DNA of 64,000 nucleotides from Agelas oroides. Lineage: Eukaryota; Porifera; Demospongiae; Agelasida; Agelasidae. The first letter of the stretch is position 1. Each line of letters opens with the position of its first letter. A program made the translations under genes and the position numbers. Shown piece after piece: positions 43,471-55,496 of this stretch. The notes below the pieces were generated by a model, which was not told the origin of the DNA, did no database searches, and saw nothing but the letters and a program-made list of their open reading frames with translations. The stretch is taken from contig OX422199.1 in the NCBI GenBank assembly GCA_949130485.1, positions 3,395,402 to 3,459,401 on the forward strand, in the 5' to 3' direction.

Positions 43471-44459
43471 ATGTCTTTACTTGAGTTGGGACTGGTAATC
43501 TTCGTGGGGGACAGAGGGCATTATCACTTTTATGAGAAGTCATGGATTGCTTGCACAAAGCAAAAACTGTGTTCGGTGAGTAAATAAAAAAAAATAGTAT
43601 AGGAGACATGGATTGATTACTATATATGTATGATACTAGATGTGGGATACTGATGGTAGAGAGGCCGAGAAATGATGTGACTGATGGGAAGAGCTGGAAA
43701 TGTCCTCAATGCAAAACTAGAAACAGTATTCGGGAAGGAAGTTTTTTTTCCAAGTCGAGGATGTCCCTTCAGAAGTGGCTGTTGATCATCTATCTTTGGG
43801 CAAGAGATTACCCAGTAACTGATGCTGCTCAGGAAGTGGAGATCACTAAAACATCTGCAATTGATGTAAGGAGCATGCACAACGAAGCTCCTCCAAAACC
43901 AAATCATTCTTGGGGGTCCTGGGACAATTGTGCAAATTGATGAATCCCTTTTTCGTCACAAACCAAAGGTATGTCATTTGAAGTGTAACATATTAACAAG
44001 ATGTTTGACTGCACGCTCTGCTTACAGAACCACAGAGGAAAGGCAACATCTCAGGAAGTGTGGGTGTTTGGGATGGTTGACACCTCACACCATCCAGCAC
44101 TAGGTTACATGGAGATTGTGCAACACAGAGATGCTGCCACACTTCTTCCCATCATTCAAGTCCACACTGCTCCTGGGACAATCGTCCACTCAGATGAATG
44201 GGCAGCCTACAACAGAGTCCCTACTGTTGCTTCACATGGGGTCGTAAATCACTCTGTGATGTTCGTCAACCCAACAACGGGAGTCCATACTCAACATGTT
44301 GAGTCCTACTGGGGGAGAATTAAGAAAAAGTTAAAGAGGATGAAAGGATGCCATGCTCACCAGCTACCCTCCTATTTAGGAGTTTATGTGGCAAGAACGT
44401 CATGGAACAACAGCACGCCAAGCATTTAACAACATTATAGCTGATATAGCACAACAGTA
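43471..44459 (+). mobile_element. Merlin DNA transposon (ISXO2-like transposase), truncated
   Basis: Three coding blocks. Exon a (43471-43579) MSLLELGLVIFVGDRGHYHF..., ending at a GTGAGT donor. Exon b (about 43630-43970) with the zinc-binding pair WKCPQCKTRNSIREGSFF, the helix WLLIIYLWARDYP, and the first catalytic Asp in GTIVQIDESLF. A clean intron, 43971-44028 (GTATGT...TTACAG). Exon c (44029 on) with EVWVFGMVD, VHSDEW (second Asp) and QHVESYWGRIKKKL (Glu). A frame change precedes GTIVQIDES, where about 20 residues also seem to be missing. One extra G near 44380 shifts LPSYLG away from EFMWQERHGTTARQAFNNII. The element stops at 44459, exactly where the duplicated collagen unit starts. Not functional. 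Confidence 0.8.
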
Positions 44460-45472
44460 TCCTTCTGCTCATGCTGCAAGGACCAAAATATTATGTACCA
44501 TTCATTCTTGTTATTCCTGTACCATTACTGTAGATTAGTTTGATATGAGACAACTTCACCTTGTGTACGTAACTGTCAGTGCAGCAATTTACATAACCAG
44601 TTAAAAACGTCAGTCATATTCATAGTTGTATTGATGGGTGCATTGGGTGGTATGTATATGGTGTCAATGTGTCAACTTGTGACATCATATGTAGTAAACA
44701 TGTACCAGTCATATTGTGGTACACATGATAGTTCATTGAACCCCTTGGGCAGCAGATCTTTGTTCAGTTTATGGCCACTGAAGGTGGCACTTCTGAGAAG
44801 GCTGTTCATCTTGCTTATAACCATCACATCATGCTGCTCAATAGCCTCATACAAGATGATGAATGTATATATTCATACATAGATAATCCCACCCTATCCT
44901 GTTGCAGTGTGGAACTAATGCATGTCTAACTGTACGTCTATACATTTCTATGACGAAGTCTTGTGTTCACCGTGATAACAGTTATTGTCATATGTATGCA
45001 ACATACCAAACATATAGGCAAGGTGAACAATATAGACACTGCAAAGCTTGTACTGGCTCACGTATTGTCATTTCCTCCTTCATTTTGTGTACAAACTGGG
45101 CAGATATATTCTAGTTCTCATCCCAGCTGGGAGTGAATATGTCAAAGATGCTATTCTTTCAACATCTGTTTATCAAAACAAAATCTGCTCATTTTTGTTC
45201 ACTAGCAACATGGGAGACTTCTGCTGAAGCACAAGCATATTTAGACTACCAGTTAGAGAGCTTTCTAGCTTCCATGCTAACTTGTTATAGAAGTTACATG
45301 CCCCTGAGTGTACCTGGCAGTATAGTGTGTTTTATATTGGAATATGCTCAAATATGTCAGGCATCTTGTATAAAAAAAGCATGATCAGTTCACCCCAGCA
45401 TTGGCAAGTACATACTATTGCATCAAAATTACACTCAATATTATAGTAGATGTGTAAAGTAATGTCTTCTAG

Positions 45473-46487
45473 CTACTTAGTACAAACTGCACAGGTAAGT
45501 TCTTTCTGTGGATCATAAGCTGGGCACAGCATTCCATTGCAGCTGGCTTCAACATGGTATAACAAAGCACCATTAGTATTAGAAGCACTGCCTGGCACTG
45601 AGTCTGGGTTCTTGTCAACACATTCATACATGATGCGATGATGGTCATTCCGCTTTCCTTCTGACATGAGGTAGCCGGAGTACTCCAAAGTCCATGTTGA
45701 CGGACACTGAGTTTTAGCTGGGATCATTGTGACTGTCACCCTTGTTGAAGCATAGCACACGGCACAGGGGACATTGTGCTGGTTAACAGCTGAGAGTGGT
45801 CCTCCCCCTGTCTCATACTCTGCTCCATACACATAGCTGTACCCTTGAACTCCAGATTGGTAGCTGAGATAGTCTGGATCATCAGGCATGCAGAGGTAGT
45901 TGGCTGCTCCTCCTTCATGTTGATACCACGTTCCACCAACCCTCCCTGCATACACCAATGTGGTGCCTGAGACATTTGGACATCTACTTTTCCCCCACCT
46001 CGTGTAGACTACTCCACCATTTCTTGGTCCAGGGGGACCTGCTACTCCTAGGTCTCCTTTCTGCCCCTGTGGTCCACGGGGACCAGGCACCCCATCTCGT
46101 CCATCTCTTCCATCTCGTCCTTGCAGCACCTCAAAGTAGGGGAAGGAGCTTGTGTTTACACTGTTCCCTCCACTCTGATTGTCAGTACTTCTCTGGGGCC
46201 TGTGCAGAGCTCCAGCTACAGTGTGCAGTATAGTAGAAAGATTAAAACACAAGAAATGCATCAAATATCCCTGCTAGTGGAAATAGAGTACCTAGCATAT
46301 TATAAAATAGAGAGCACACAACCGTTTGTTAATTGTACTGCGTACAATGTTTGTTATAGCACACAACAGTTTGAGGAAATTCACATCTGAACTACCTTTC
46401 AACACATAGCTTTTTACCTTCAGGAAGCCCTTTTACACATACTGCAAGAACCAAAATACTTGCAATCACCACCTTTGCCAGTTGCAT
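45473..46487 (-). CDS. Short-chain collagen C4-like protein, copy 9
   Basis: 270 residues. Exon 1 (46418-46487) is identical to that of copy 7 (MQLAKVVIASILVLAVCVKG). Exon 2 is 45473-46215. Outside one loop it differs from copy 7 by only two amino acids I can see: E for K in HEGGAANYLC and A for P in LCPAYDPQ. Its stop-proximal codon change is silent. The loop between YLMS and MYEC is EGKRNDHHRI instead of EYIGGTHYRI, from 14 substitutions in 19 bp (45640-45658) with no length change. The A-for-P change hits a position conserved in all other copies. The gene is complete with TATA and MITE. Confidence 0.9.
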
Positions 46488-46509
46488 TCTTGTTATTCCT
46501 GCACCAGTG

Positions 46510-46708
46510 CTGTGGAATAGTTCGATATGAGACAACTGCAACTTGTGCAACTGTCAGAATGTCAGTCAACAACAAGTGTAGAGATTTTTATAGCCATTTG
46601 AAGCTACGTCATATAAAATTTTGAGCTGTTAATTAATATTCATAAGTTGTATTGTGGCACATGAACAGTGGTTGGTGGTAGTGTCAATGTGTCAACTGGT
46701 GACATCAT
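46510..46708 (-). promoter_or_regulatory. Promoter of collagen copy 9
   Basis: TATAAAAA at 46585-46592. Same as copy 7 except that GTTCTGTC before the distal block reads GTAGTGTC, one base longer. This variant resembles copy 4 and suggests a short conversion. Confidence 0.6.
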
Positions 46709-46721
46709 AACACAATCATAA

Positions 46722-46895
46722 GCCCTGTTTACACTAGCACTTATACTGGTTTCAAATCGGTTTACATTAAACTAGTTTTATCAAACCACATCCATTATGT
46801 GGATTACAGAAAGACGTTTCCAAAACGCATACACCTGCCGTAAGCCGCTTTGAAACCGATTTGAAACCAGTTTAAAATCCTAGTGTAAATGGGGC
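46722..46895. mobile_element. Tourist/Harbinger-like MITE, copy M5
   Basis: Duplicate of M4 carried along with the 2.9-kb unit. Two or three substitutions. Confidence 0.7.
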
Positions 46896-47470
46896 TATAG
46901 TGATAGTGGATCCATTGTGAACATTCTTGTAGTAAGAATTGATGTGGTGTGATGACCCCAGTGCTGTTACTGTGTTATGTTGACCTGAACCAACAGTTCA
47001 GTCATTACTGGTACATGCATAGCTGCATTACCACTCTAAGCAGCAGATGTTTGCTGTTGGTCTGTGAAAGTGTTTTACATCTCACAATACTTTTCATAAG
47101 GCCATTCAGCTTGTTGTTCATTGACAACACATCATGCTGCAGTGTAGTTTCACATGGCGTAAAGACTGAAGGGTCAGCATTCCTCAGGGACGTGGGTATG
47201 AGACTAATGGAGAAGCTAGAGGGGGAGATAAGTCAAATCTGTAGTCTCAATCTTGTGTGATACTCCTTTTTTCTCTTGCCTGCAGTACCTTGAAGTAGTT
47301 GTTCATATACTAGTATGAACATAGCTTGTTTGGTTTATTAACCTCATGATATGTATATAGTGAAACACCAAATAGCCAAGCCAGTGTGAACACATATTGC
47401 ATATGTGAAAATTAAAGATGTCGAATAAGTGTGTTTGTCAGAGTGTCAATAAAATATAAGCATTGTATGG
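46896..47470. other. Upstream (U) module
   Basis: As 32885-33445 up to about 47341, then switching to the 24240-type sequence. No gene. Confidence 0.5.
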
Positions 47471-48995
47471 TTACTCCAATTTTAGAACTGGTGAATCTAC
47501 ACAACATAAGGCATGCATCACCTTGTCATCCATAAGAATTGTAAGACTGTCTGTGCATGGCCTATGGTATGTATGTTTCCCAGCCCTTAACTTTAATTGT
47601 CGCAACAATCCAGCTCCAGATGTTGAAAATAATTATAATCCTAACTTCATGTCAGCCGCTGTGAACCAATACAAAGCGCATGCATGGAGTACAACAAATG
47701 AATTAGGACTGGGCAGTTTACTTAGACCAACGTTAAGCACAATGCAAAGCAAAAGGCATTGTTCCTTTATCTTGTCATGTGAACTGGAAGACTCGTGAAC
47801 TATTTGTGACCTATGTAGCATTCCCAGCCATTGTAGCAACTTCAATTGTTGCAGTACTCCAAGCTCCAGATAGCAAAGACAGTGGATAAAACATCTTTTG
47901 TCCAAATGTACAATACTTTGTATCCCTTGTGAGCCAGATATTGATGTGACCTGATAACCCCATAATGTGGCACAATGCTGTTGCTGTGAAAGTTCACACA
48001 AAGTTCTGCAACATAAACTTGTTCCCTGCCTGTCTGGTGCCATGAAGTAGCTGTTTATACATGATACTGCTATATTGACATGGTGTGCTCCATGATCTCA
48101 TGACATATAGTGAAACACAAAGCAATGTAGCCAAGCCAACGGAAGAATATGTTGCATCGTGTGAAAATTTGAACTTCTTGAATAATTAGCTGTACTGATG
48201 GCACATGCACAGTGGTATGGTGTTCTGTGACTCTTACAGTTCACATGACAAGATAAAGAACAATGCCTTTTGCTTTCTATTGTGGTACTGGTTGTATATG
48301 GGATTTTGTATCTAACTTTCATGTTCTACTAAAACAGAGCCTCAATGTCTGCTACTCTCTTCATTTCTCAAGCTAGGTAACACAAGCAAGGCCTGACAAA
48401 CAGTTGCTTGTGTACAAACACCTCTTCTGAGGTAAAAACCTATAGTCAACTGTTGGGCCTTGCTCAGCTTACCTATAGTTTGTAGTGCAAAGGCTCTGTT
48501 TTCTTGCTATAATAGACTGTACAGTAGAACATGGAAGTTAGATACAAAATCCCATATACAACCAGTACCTCAATAGAAAGCAAAAGGCATTGTTCTTTAT
48601 CTTGTCATGTGAACTGTAAGAGTCACAAACTATCTGTGACCTATGTATCATTCCCAGCGCTTGTAGCAACTTCAATTGTTGCAGTACTCCAAGCTCCAGA
48701 TGGCAAAGACAGTGGATAAAACAACTTTTGTTCAAGTGTACAATACTTGTATCCCTCATGCGTCAACTATGGGTGAATACAAAGCACATGAATGCACTAC
48801 AACTGCAGGACAGTTTATGTAGCTATGTATTACAAATCGGAAGGGCATTGTTCCTATGCCAACTATCTGTGGTCAATTCAAATATACACTGTCTTGTACG
48901 ATTTTAGGACTTATGCATGGCCATATATGGCATTTTTGATTGCATCTAACTTCTGTGTTCTTCTGCATGGTCTATCATAGTGCATATTGCAAACT
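47470..48995. repeat. Mixed monomer block
   Basis: A (47507), B (47750), the 26960-type linker (47930-48230), an inverted piece of B monomer (48235-48320, TCACATGACAAGATAAAGAA), then B (48584) and C (48840). No gene. Confidence 0.55.
48235..48590. repeat. Inverted repeat of B-monomer segment
   Basis: 48235-48330 read on the minus strand matches 48530-48625 on the plus strand (ATACAAAATCCCATATACAA and the following GGCATTGTTCTTTATCTTG). The two arms flank about 200 bp. Confidence 0.6.
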
Positions 48996-49047
48996 ATCGA
49001 ATGATGCACAAGCTTGCAGATCATTCGATAGTACATCGTTCGATAGT
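48992..49047. repeat. Hairpin with third arm copy (diverged)
   Basis: Third occurrence of the 9958-type hairpin. The left arm has several changes (AACTATCGAATGATGCACAA), but the direct third arm is perfect. Confidence 0.65.
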
Positions 49048-49915
49048 ATAAAAGCTCTATTTCATTTCTCGAGCTAGGTACCACAAGCCAAGCCCAACAA
49101 ATAGTTGCTTGTACATGTGTGTATAATAATGACTAGGGGATGGAAGTGGTGCAGAAGGTCACAAACATCTACTCTGAGATAAAACCTATAACCAACTGTT
49201 TGCTTACCAAGCTTGAGAAACAAAGGAAGTATTTATTAGAAGTCACGTCGAGTACTGTCTAGATTCATTAGCTTCCTCATCTTTTGCCTGGTTGCCTTGA
49301 GGTTTGCACCATTCAATAGCACCCTTGCTATAATAAACTGTACCGTAGAACATGAAAGTTAGATGCAAAATGGGAAAATCCCATATGGTGTAAGACTGTA
49401 GTCCAGATGTGATGTAGCACTCTGGTATGAAAAGTCACACACAAGTTGTAGCCTAAAGGAAAAGCTTAGAGAACTGCATCATGGCTTTCCTGCATTACAC
49501 AGTTGGTTGTTGGTTGTTACATGGAGGTTCTGCTACATTGTGGAGAGATTTCTGATCCTGTTGCATGGAACAAATCTTAAGTGCTAAGTTTTATCCCAGT
49601 GCTACACTACCAACTTTAGAGAAAGTTTCCTAGGAAACTTGATATTCCCACTAGATCATATGTATGATCATATTTATGTTGTGTACACTATGCATAACTC
49701 AATCCTCAAAAATCAATTGCCTATTACCAAGTCCTTACTTGCTGTTCATCACAGAATGTACACATCTGAGGACAGTACTTCATGAATGTTGTGTTCAGCT
49801 TGCTGTTTGTCAGCAACACTTTATACTAGACTGTAGTCTCTGTCGTATAAGATATGCAGCCAACGTGAATCTGTATTTGAGCATGTGAATACATTTCAAC
49901 ACACAACTTTTTACC
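49048..49915. repeat. P module
   Basis: Gene-free copy of the P module with a shortened middle (49690-49740), ending at a first-exon stump. Confidence 0.5.
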
Positions 49916-49945
49916 ACCTTTGCCAGTTGCATTCTTGTTCTTCCT
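49912..49945 (-). pseudogene. Stump of signal-peptide exon
   Basis: Only the first codons (MQLAKVV, minus) remain, joined directly to the intron-side sequence 'cacaactttttacc'. The hydrophobic core is deleted. Confidence 0.55.
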
Positions 49946-50050
49946 GCACCAGTTCTGTGGAATAGTTTGATATGAGACAACTTCACCTTGTGTAACTGTC
50001 AGTACAACAATATATATAACCAGTTACAAACGTCAGTAATATTCATAGTT

Positions 50051-50171
50051 GGCACCCCATCTTGACCATCTCTTCCATCTCGTCCTCGCAGCACCTCAAT
50101 GTTGGGGAAGGAGCTTGTGTTCACACTGTTCCCTCTACTCTGAGTGTCAGCATTCCTCTGGGGCCTGTGCA
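50051..50171 (-). pseudogene. 121-bp collagen exon-2 fragment inside a promoter
   Basis: Contains HRPQRNADTQSRGNSVN through IEVLRGRDGRDGQDGVP, the same allele type as copy 11 (PQRN, FPNIEV) apart from one Arg-to-Gln change. It replaces the stretch between the TATA region and TCATATGTAG of a relict Q-module promoter. Small, precise and recent. Confidence 0.8.
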
Positions 50172-50831
50172 TCATATGTAGTAAACATGTACCAGTCATA
50201 TTGTGGTACACATGATAGTTTATTCATGTCTGTAGGGCAGCTGTGTTAGACCCCCTGGGCAGCAGATCTTTGTTCAGTTTTTGGTCACTGAAGGTGGCAC
50301 TGCTGAGAAGACTGTTCATCTTGTTTATAACCAACACATCATGGTGCTCTATAGCCTCACACAACATGATGACTGCATATGTTCATACATAGATAATCCC
50401 ACTCCATCCTCAGGCTGGTACAGTGTGGAATTAATGGCATGTCTAACTGTACGTCTATACATTTCTATGACCTTGAAGTTTTGTGTTCATATGCAACATA
50501 CCAAGACAATGTGAACTAATAATATGTTTAGGTAAGAAAATCAAAGTATCAAAACAAAATCTGCTCATTTTTGTTCATTGGCAACAGGGGTGACTTCTGC
50601 CAGAAGCACAAGCATATTCAGACTACCAGTTCAGAGAGCTTTCTAGCTTCCATGTTAACTTGCATTTTGTTATAGAAGTTATAAGTCCCTGTGTGTACCT
50701 GGCAGTACAGTTGGAATGCACTCAATTGTATCAAGTATGTTGTATAAAAAAAAGCAGCTAGTTCACTCAGCATTGGCAAGTACATACTATTGCCTCAAAA
50801 TGTGTTAATTCCCAAAAGTAATGTCTTCTAG
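50172..50831. repeat. Q module and 3' flank of copy 11
   Basis: Close relative of 21790-22364. No gene. Confidence 0.5.
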
Positions 50832-51833
50832 CTACTTGGTACAAACTGCACAGGTGAGTTCTTTCTGTGGATCATAAGGTGGGCACAGCATTCCATTGCA
50901 GTTGGCTTCAACATGGTAAAACAAAGCACCATTAGTACTAGAAGCACTGCCTGGCACTGAGTCTGGGTTCTTGTCAACACACTCATACATGGTGCGATGA
51001 TGATAATAATACTCTGACAAGAGGTAGCCAGAGTACTCCAGAGTCCATGTTGGTGGACATTGAGTTTTAGCTGGGATCATTATGACTGCCACCCTTGTTG
51101 AAGCGTAGCACACAGCACAGGGAACATTGTGCTGGGTAACAGCTCTCAGTGGTCCTCCCCCTGTCTTGTACTCTGCTCCATACACATTGCTGTGCCCTTG
51201 AACTCCAGGTTGGTAGCTGAGGTAGTCTGGATGATCAGGCATACAAAGGTAGTTGGCTGCTCCTCCTTTATGGGAATAATATGTTCCACCAGCCCTCCCT
51301 GCATACACCAGTGTGGTGCCTGAGACACTTGGACAGCTACTTTTCCCCCACCTTGTGTAGACCACTCCACCATTCCTTGGTCCAGGAAGACCTGCTACTC
51401 CTTTGTCTCCTTTCTGTCCTTGAGGTCCATGGGGACCAGGCACCCCATCTCGACCATCTCTTCCATCTCGTCCTCGCAGCACCTCAATGTTGGGGAAGGA
51501 GCTTGTGTTCACACTGTTCCCTCTACTCTGAGTGTCAGCATTCCTCTGGGGCCTGTGCAGAGCTTTAGCTACAGTATGCATTATAGTTGAAAGATTGGGT
51601 TAAAAACACAAACAATACATCAAACTAGTTAAAATGGAGTACTTATCATTACACATAATGAGCACAAAACAGTTAGTTAATCATACTGCAAACAATGTTA
51701 GTATGCAGACAATAGTTTGAAGAATTATTACGTGTTGAATACATTTCATCGCACGCACTTTACCTTCAGGTAGTCCTTCTGCACATACTGCAAGGAGCAA
51801 AATACTTGTAATCACGACCTTTGCCAGTTGCAT
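50832..51833 (-). CDS. Short-chain collagen C4-like protein, copy 11
   Basis: 268 residues. Exon 1 (51764-51833) encodes MQLAKVVITSILLLAVCAEG, and exon 2 is 50832-51568 after CTGTAG. It has 11 triplets including GPH-GPQ and GQK-GDK (KGD), and GLP in place of GPP. The first cysteine lies in SSCPSVSGT (no sequon). It has PDHPDYLSYQPGVQG and a complete ten-cysteine domain. The variable loop is EYYYHHRT, and LLS replaces LMS just before it. The RPQR site is kept (RPQRN). Copy 6 and the 121-bp fragment at 50051 are its closest relatives in the window. Promoter TATA is present, but the sequence upstream of it is diverged. Confidence 0.9.
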
Positions 51834-51854
51834 TCTTGTTCTTCCTGCACCAGT

Positions 51855-52030
51855 ACTGTGGAATTGTTTGATATGAGACGACTGCAACTTGTGCAACTGT
51901 CAGAATGTCAGTGAGCAACAAGTACGGAGATTTTATAGTAAATGGAAAAATATGTTATGTCTTTTGTTAATAATATTCGTAGTTGTGTTGATGGTGTATT
52001 TCCATTAATGTGTCAACATGTGACATCATA
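51855..52030 (-). promoter_or_regulatory. Promoter of collagen copy 11
   Basis: TATAAAA at 51931-51937. The CRE-like site is not recognisable (TTATGTC near 51955). The distal block TGTCAACATGTGACATCAT lies at 52011-52029. Confidence 0.55.
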
Positions 52031-53845
52031 ACACGTAATTAAACTGTGCTCATTCATTAGTTTTTAGCAAGTCATCTGCATGAAGTCGGAAATAAACACA
52101 GCCCTATGGTGTTATTGTGACCTGAACTATCTTTAGTCATGATGCAACACCACTCTCAGCAGCAGCTATTTATCCCTGTAGTTTAGCTTGCTGTTCATCA
52201 TCAACACATCCTGCTGTTCGCTACTCTCAAGTGTCATCTCTTCTCTGCAGAGATCTATCTACAAATCTTGTGTATATTAGTAACAGTAAAGACATATTTT
52301 GGGTGAACCTGAGCGTAAATTTTAAATTTAAATATTTCACGAAGTCTGAACATGAACGTCCTCTGATAGTCTTGTGTCCAGCCCGCTGCTGGTGAAGGGC
52401 TACCGCCAGAGCGCAGTGTCGGAGTGAAAGAAACCTGGAGCGAAGATGACTCAAGTTTACGCATGCAATGCAACTGCGGACCATGATAGACAAGGGCAGG
52501 CTGCTCACAGACAGTACAAATTACGCATAGTAGTTGAGTTGCTGGTAAGGGCCATGCATAATCGACACTTATAATCATCAGAGATTCAGCTCACAACTTC
52601 AGTGTGAAGTTTAGTCCAAGCGTGTGTGTAGCCGTAGTAGCTTCCTTGACTGGAGAAAAGACTGCAATTTGTTAGCATGTATGATCATCTATATCTGGTG
52701 ACAACTGTACTGCTTGGCTACGTGAAGTTTTGCTTACCATGCTCATGGAACAGCAGACAGTGACAAATCCTGCTGTTATGCATGGTTTGTGTGCCATGAC
52801 AAAACAATGAATCAGCAAAGCATTCCTTGCTCATGTATGCTTGCCCCACGATGATAAATCATCTTATTAGTAGATATTAAATCTATTCAGAAAGTTGTTG
52901 GATCCAGAAAAGTTTCAGAGTGATTGCAAATATAGATTTATATTAGAAACTAACAGATTGGTAAATAACAATTATGTGAGTGATCATGCACAATTGGAAA
53001 TGAATTTTAATGGTTGAATGATATTCAACTAGTAATGGGTTGCTAACACATATGACCACTTGACTATTTGCTTATTGGGACACATTATGTTAGTTCAAAC
53101 TGTCGCAGAATTGATCTTCTGAATTACATCTCCACATAAATGCCTGGTTATTTGGAAGAGATAGGTCAAATCAAGAGTGGATGTATAGGAATGGGCATAG
53201 GGAGGAAGAGCGTGTACGTCTGGTCAGAACTTTGAAAATAAAACATCCTCCAGTCACATGCAAAAGCTGTTTCAATGGCTCCTATGAATGCAACTACACT
53301 CTTGCCTCAACTAATAGCATTGCCAATGTGTCAACTCAGAACATTTCAAGCAACAGCATACTGGTAATTGAGCCTACAGCTCTGAAAAGACAAATCAGGG
53401 TTTCATACAGAATTTTTTCTTTGGGGGGGGGGATGTAGATGCGTGCAAAGGGTGAATGGGTGAATCTGCACGTCGGTGCACCTGCTAGATTTTAATGAAA
53501 TTCTGGACATGTTTAAGGACAAGAAACGTCAGATTCAGCTATAGTACATTAAGGCTATAATTATGCTTCCTATTGTAGCTGTTGAGGCAATTATGACATC
53601 ATAATTTTCACATTTCTGGGAGGGGAACTCTGACTGGGGAGGAGAAATCCCAGTGCCACCCCTCCCCCCCCCTTATGTATGAAACCCTGGAAATGACCAG
53701 CAACAGTTTTACTGGAGTCAACTCTTGGGTAGCAGATGCCAGCAGGGGAATTAATCGTATAATACCATTGTTGAATGTGAATTTAAACCTCTTATCATTA
53801 CTCAACATAACTGGTATGTAGCAAAATGGTTCTACTGTAAATTTC
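52031..53845. other. Non-array DNA without recognised gene
   Basis: 52031-52250 is a decayed upstream module. The rest is not repeated in the window. Frames at 52227-52578 (minus) and 53181-53438 (plus) have no family resemblance. Poly-G lies at 53423-53432 and poly-C near 53662-53672. Confidence 0.4.
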
Positions 53846-54011
53846 ATTATACATACAGTATACTGTATAGCACCATATTTCTGAGGAACGAAAATTGTGA
53901 GGATAATTTTCACAGATCAAAGTTTCTGATTAGCTATGCCTATTTGTGGCGACTGCGCATAAAGTTTCTGTTAGCCACACTCATCCAGAGTTAACAGCAA
54001 TACCATGGTCT
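53846..54011. repeat. Inverted repeat, left arm
   Basis: About 85 bp at 53929-54011 (TTAGCTATGCCTATTTGTGG to ATACCATGGTCTA) match the reverse strand of 54835-54923 at above 90%. Weaker similarity continues outward through ACATACAGTATA and a GAGGA-CAAAATTTG-type stretch. Confidence 0.75.
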
Positions 54012-54834
54012 ACAAATTAAAGTCCAGGAAGAATGTGCAGTATGTGCTACAATTTATTGCTTTAAAAAATTGTAGTTACATGTATACACTAACTCTTCCT
54101 CCCCACACCCATTGCACTCTTGATCAATTGAAGCTTCCCCCATTGCCTTGAACTAGCTGGTCATACATGATACTGCTATTGATCAGCGCACTTCACAATT
54201 TGCCCATATCTTCAGATATGCTGGAATTACATGTAGTAATGTTACAATTAACCTCATGATATAAAGTGCACCAAAACAAAGCCAAGTCAACAAAAAACAT
54301 ATATTCATAACAACATTCATAGTTGTATATGCACAGTTGTGTGGTGTCCTGTCAACATGTGACATCATAACACATCATAAAAGTTATTGGAATAAGAGTT
54401 GATGTGACCAGATAACCTCATGAAGTGGGAGATATACACAGTATATTGTTGCTGTGTTACTTTGACCTGAACCTTGAGATGATTATCATGAAAGGCACTT
54501 TTCACTATGATTATAGAAGTGTCTGTTTACAGTATTTGGAGCCAGTGAAGTTTAGAGTACTGTGTCACAACTGCATTTCATGTTTATGTAGCATTGGAAC
54601 TACATCTTGCTAATGGCTTGGTCATTGGCATGGGAGCAAGACGTTACCTATTTTACTTTTGTACTTTGTTTGTGAACATCAAAATTAACATGGCCCTCTG
54701 CTGTTATTTTAAGTCAAATGATACAAAGCTTCCAGAGCTGTGAAGTTTACTTTCAAAGTGATTTTCTTCAGCCTTCAAGGCGTCCATGAGCGGGGATGGT
54801 GAGAGAGCTTCAGTGATGAATCCAACTGTACCTA
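54012..54834. other. Interior between inverted arms
   Basis: A strongly diverged upstream module of the array, still showing TGTCAACATGTGACATCAT near 54348 and 'gagttgatgtgaccagataa'. No gene or first exon. Confidence 0.45.
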
Positions 54835-54990
54835 GACCATGGTATTGCTGTTAACTTGGGATGAGTGTGGCTAACAGAAACTGTATGTGCAGCCGCCACA
54901 AATAGGCATAGCTAATCAGAACCTCTGTGAAATTTGATTTTGTTAAATTGGCATAAGGCCGATCCACACAAATTTTGGTCCTCGAAAATT
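54835..54990. repeat. Inverted repeat, right arm
   Basis: Partner of 53846-54011 in opposite orientation. Together they span about 1.15 kb. Confidence 0.75.
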
Positions 54991-55496
54991 TATACTGTAT
55001 GTCTAATGATGACCCTTGAAATGTGGACACCTCGCTATTCCGTATAGAAGACAGGTTTTTCGGTCCCAGTAGTACCGGGACTGTACAAAATTCACTGGAT
55101 AATGCGGACTCTCGCATGCCTCTCACACAAAAATGCCCACCACTGCTGCATGATCCAACAACTGGAGTTGTAATAGCACTGGTACATGTAGCCTCTGGTT
55201 AGCCTTTCTCACAAACGTGCAGCTCTGGAATGCGGCTTCATAACGCTCAGCAGCACAAGTATGTATTGCCATGCCTACCAGAAATGTATCAGAAGCCTCC
55301 GAAATACAGACGCCTCCGTATTCCAGACATGCAACACATGCTGCATAGACCAATTTTGTTACATACCAGTTACATTGAGTAATGATAAAAGGTTTAATAG
55401 TAATTGTACATACACTTAGCATTAGCAAGTACATACTTTTGCTTCAAATTTACACTCAGCAACGGCATTATACCTAATTCCCAAAAGTAATGCCTT
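54991..55496. other. Possible pogo/Tigger-like remnant and 3' flank of copy 12
   Basis: Short tracts such as GTGGACACCTCGCTATTCCG, GGATAATGCGGACTC and CCTCCGTATTCCAGACA recall terminal regions of Tigger-type transposons. No transposase is present. 55400-55496 is the collagen 3' flank. Confidence 0.3.

Larger units (their letters stand above)
44460..47341. repeat. Segmental duplication, copy 2
   Basis: Partner of 30450-33330. Its left border abuts the truncated Merlin transposase. Its right border is where the sequence stops following 33330 and instead resembles the U module of 24240 and 26390. Confidence 0.9.

Noticed and set aside
52227-52578. Overlapping minus-strand frames of 93 and 107 codons
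   Set aside because: Two frames open over the same DNA, no domain, no splice context and no second copy to test conservation.
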